Assembly: GCA_025964075.1 (NCBI GenBank)
Contig: JAOPZQ010000202.1
Coordinates: 1-6,246 of the forward strand
Direction: 5' to 3'
DNA length: 6,246 nucleotides
DNA from: Solirubrobacterales bacterium
GTDB taxonomy: Bacteria > Actinomycetota > Thermoleophilia > Solirubrobacterales > Solirubrobacteraceae
Shown here: in pieces, positions 5,825-6,246 of the stretch
Position numbering within the stretch: the stretch's first letter is position 1
Layout of the letters: every line of letters starts with the position of its first letter
Translations under genes and position numbers: made by a program
Notes under the pieces: model-generated
Told to the model about the DNA's origin: nothing
Seen by the model: only the letters and a program-made list of their open reading frames with translations
Databases searched by the model: none

Positions 5825-6157
5825 ATGTCCGTCGCGATCCTCGAGATCTGCCCCGCTCGCGGCCGCGAGCGGCGGCTCGACGGCGGGGTCGTGATCGGCC
5901 GCGCATCGGCGTGCGACGTCAAGCTCGACGATCCGCTCGTCTCGCGGCGCCACGCACGAGTGGTGAGCGCCGAGGTCGGTACGGGGATCGAGGACCTCGG
6001 CTCCGCGAACGGCCTCTACGTCAACGGCCGCCGCTGCGACGGGGTCACTCCGCTCCATCCCGGGGACGTGATCCAGATCGGCGGCACGGTGTGGCTGGTT
6101 CTCCGCCGGCCGGATGATCAGCTGCTGGGCGCCAGCGAGCGCGAGCCGACGGCGTAG
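5825..6157 (+). CDS. Small stand-alone FHA domain protein
   Basis: 110 residues, essentially one FHA domain (about 4-95) and a short polar tail. Hallmarks are IGR (24-26), SRRHARV (40-46) and DLGSANGLYVNG (57-68), so the phosphothreonine-contact residues Arg26, Ser40 and Asn63 are present. There is no signal peptide and no membrane segment; it should act as a cytoplasmic phosphopeptide adaptor. An upstream in-frame GTG at 5756 would add 23 residues rich in Arg and Trp with no resemblance to the domain and would begin before the promoter-like element, so the ATG at 5825 is preferred, although only a weak GGA precedes it. It shares the repeated element with the propeller gene. Unlike the FHA gene at 3931 it has no DNA-binding part. 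Its last 40 bp overlap the convergent gene. Confidence 0.85.
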   Translation: MSVAILEICPARGRERRLDGGVVIGRASACDVKLDDPLVSRRHARVVSAEVGTGIEDLGSANGLYVNGRRCDGVTPLHPGDVIQIGGTVWLVLRRPDDQLLGASEREPTA

Positions 6158-6246
6158 TCGTGGCTCACGGTCCGCCCGTCCGGGTTGCGCCAGCGCAGGC
6201 GCACGGTCGGCTCCCCGAGCGTGTCGAAGGACAGCAGCCGGCCGCG
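6118..6246 (-). CDS. C-terminal end of an unidentified protein, cut by the window edge
   Basis: 43 codons of open minus-strand frame enter from the right edge and stop at TGA (6120-6118). All 42 sense codons end in G or C, the pattern of the real genes here, which is the main evidence. The peptide includes RLLSFDTLGEPTVRLRW followed by NPDGRTVSHDYAVGSRS. Its alternating hydrophobic and charged residues suggest a beta-rich terminal domain, but I do not recognise the family. The 3' end overlaps the small FHA gene by 40 bp on the opposite strand. Confidence 0.6.
   Translation of the reverse strand, partial: RGRLLSFDTLGEPTVRLRWRNPDGRTVSHDYAVGSRSLAPSS

Overview
The window is very GC-rich (about 70% or more by eye), with near-total G/C at third codon positions. 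Its gene content is typical of high-GC Actinomycetota: FHA-domain proteins, an FHA-HTH fusion, a berberine-bridge-type FAD oxidase and secreted proteins with Ala/Gly-rich signal peptides. The mix recalls the class Thermoleophilia (Solirubrobacter/Conexibacter-like), but that placement is an inference. Nothing points to a phage, plasmid, IS element, CRISPR array, tRNA or rRNA.

Layout from left to right. (1) 1-528, minus: most of a secreted DUF5666-like protein that runs off the left edge and starts at a TTG with a strong Shine-Dalgarno. (2) 627-1292, plus: a multi-pass membrane protein with a pore-loop-like C-terminal half. (3) 1289-2383, minus: a membrane protein with a soluble N-terminal domain; its stop codon overlaps that of (2) in one CTAG. 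(4) 2453-3841, minus: a FAD-linked oxidase, 69 nt upstream of (3) on the same strand. (5) 3931-4602, plus: an FHA domain fused to a helix-turn-helix. (6) 4619-5650, minus: a secreted beta-propeller related to sorbosone/glucose dehydrogenases. (7) 5825-6157, plus: a small stand-alone FHA protein. (8) 6118-6246, minus: the C-terminal end of an unknown protein, overlapping the 3' end of (7) by 40 bp. No gene-free stretch exceeds 174 bp (5651-5824).

The most notable signal is non-coding. A composite element, GGGNTGG-N10-CCCTCTGG, occurs three times, only between genes, each time pointing at a start codon: upstream of the FAD oxidase (3876-3909), the propeller (5711-5744) and the small FHA gene (5758-5791). 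The last two lie back to back, 13 bp apart, like a divergent promoter. I read this as a shared promoter or operator that would co-regulate an oxidase, an exported propeller protein and a phosphothreonine-binding FHA protein. The FHA-HTH protein between them is a candidate regulator, with no direct evidence. Element position also supports the internal starts chosen for these three genes.
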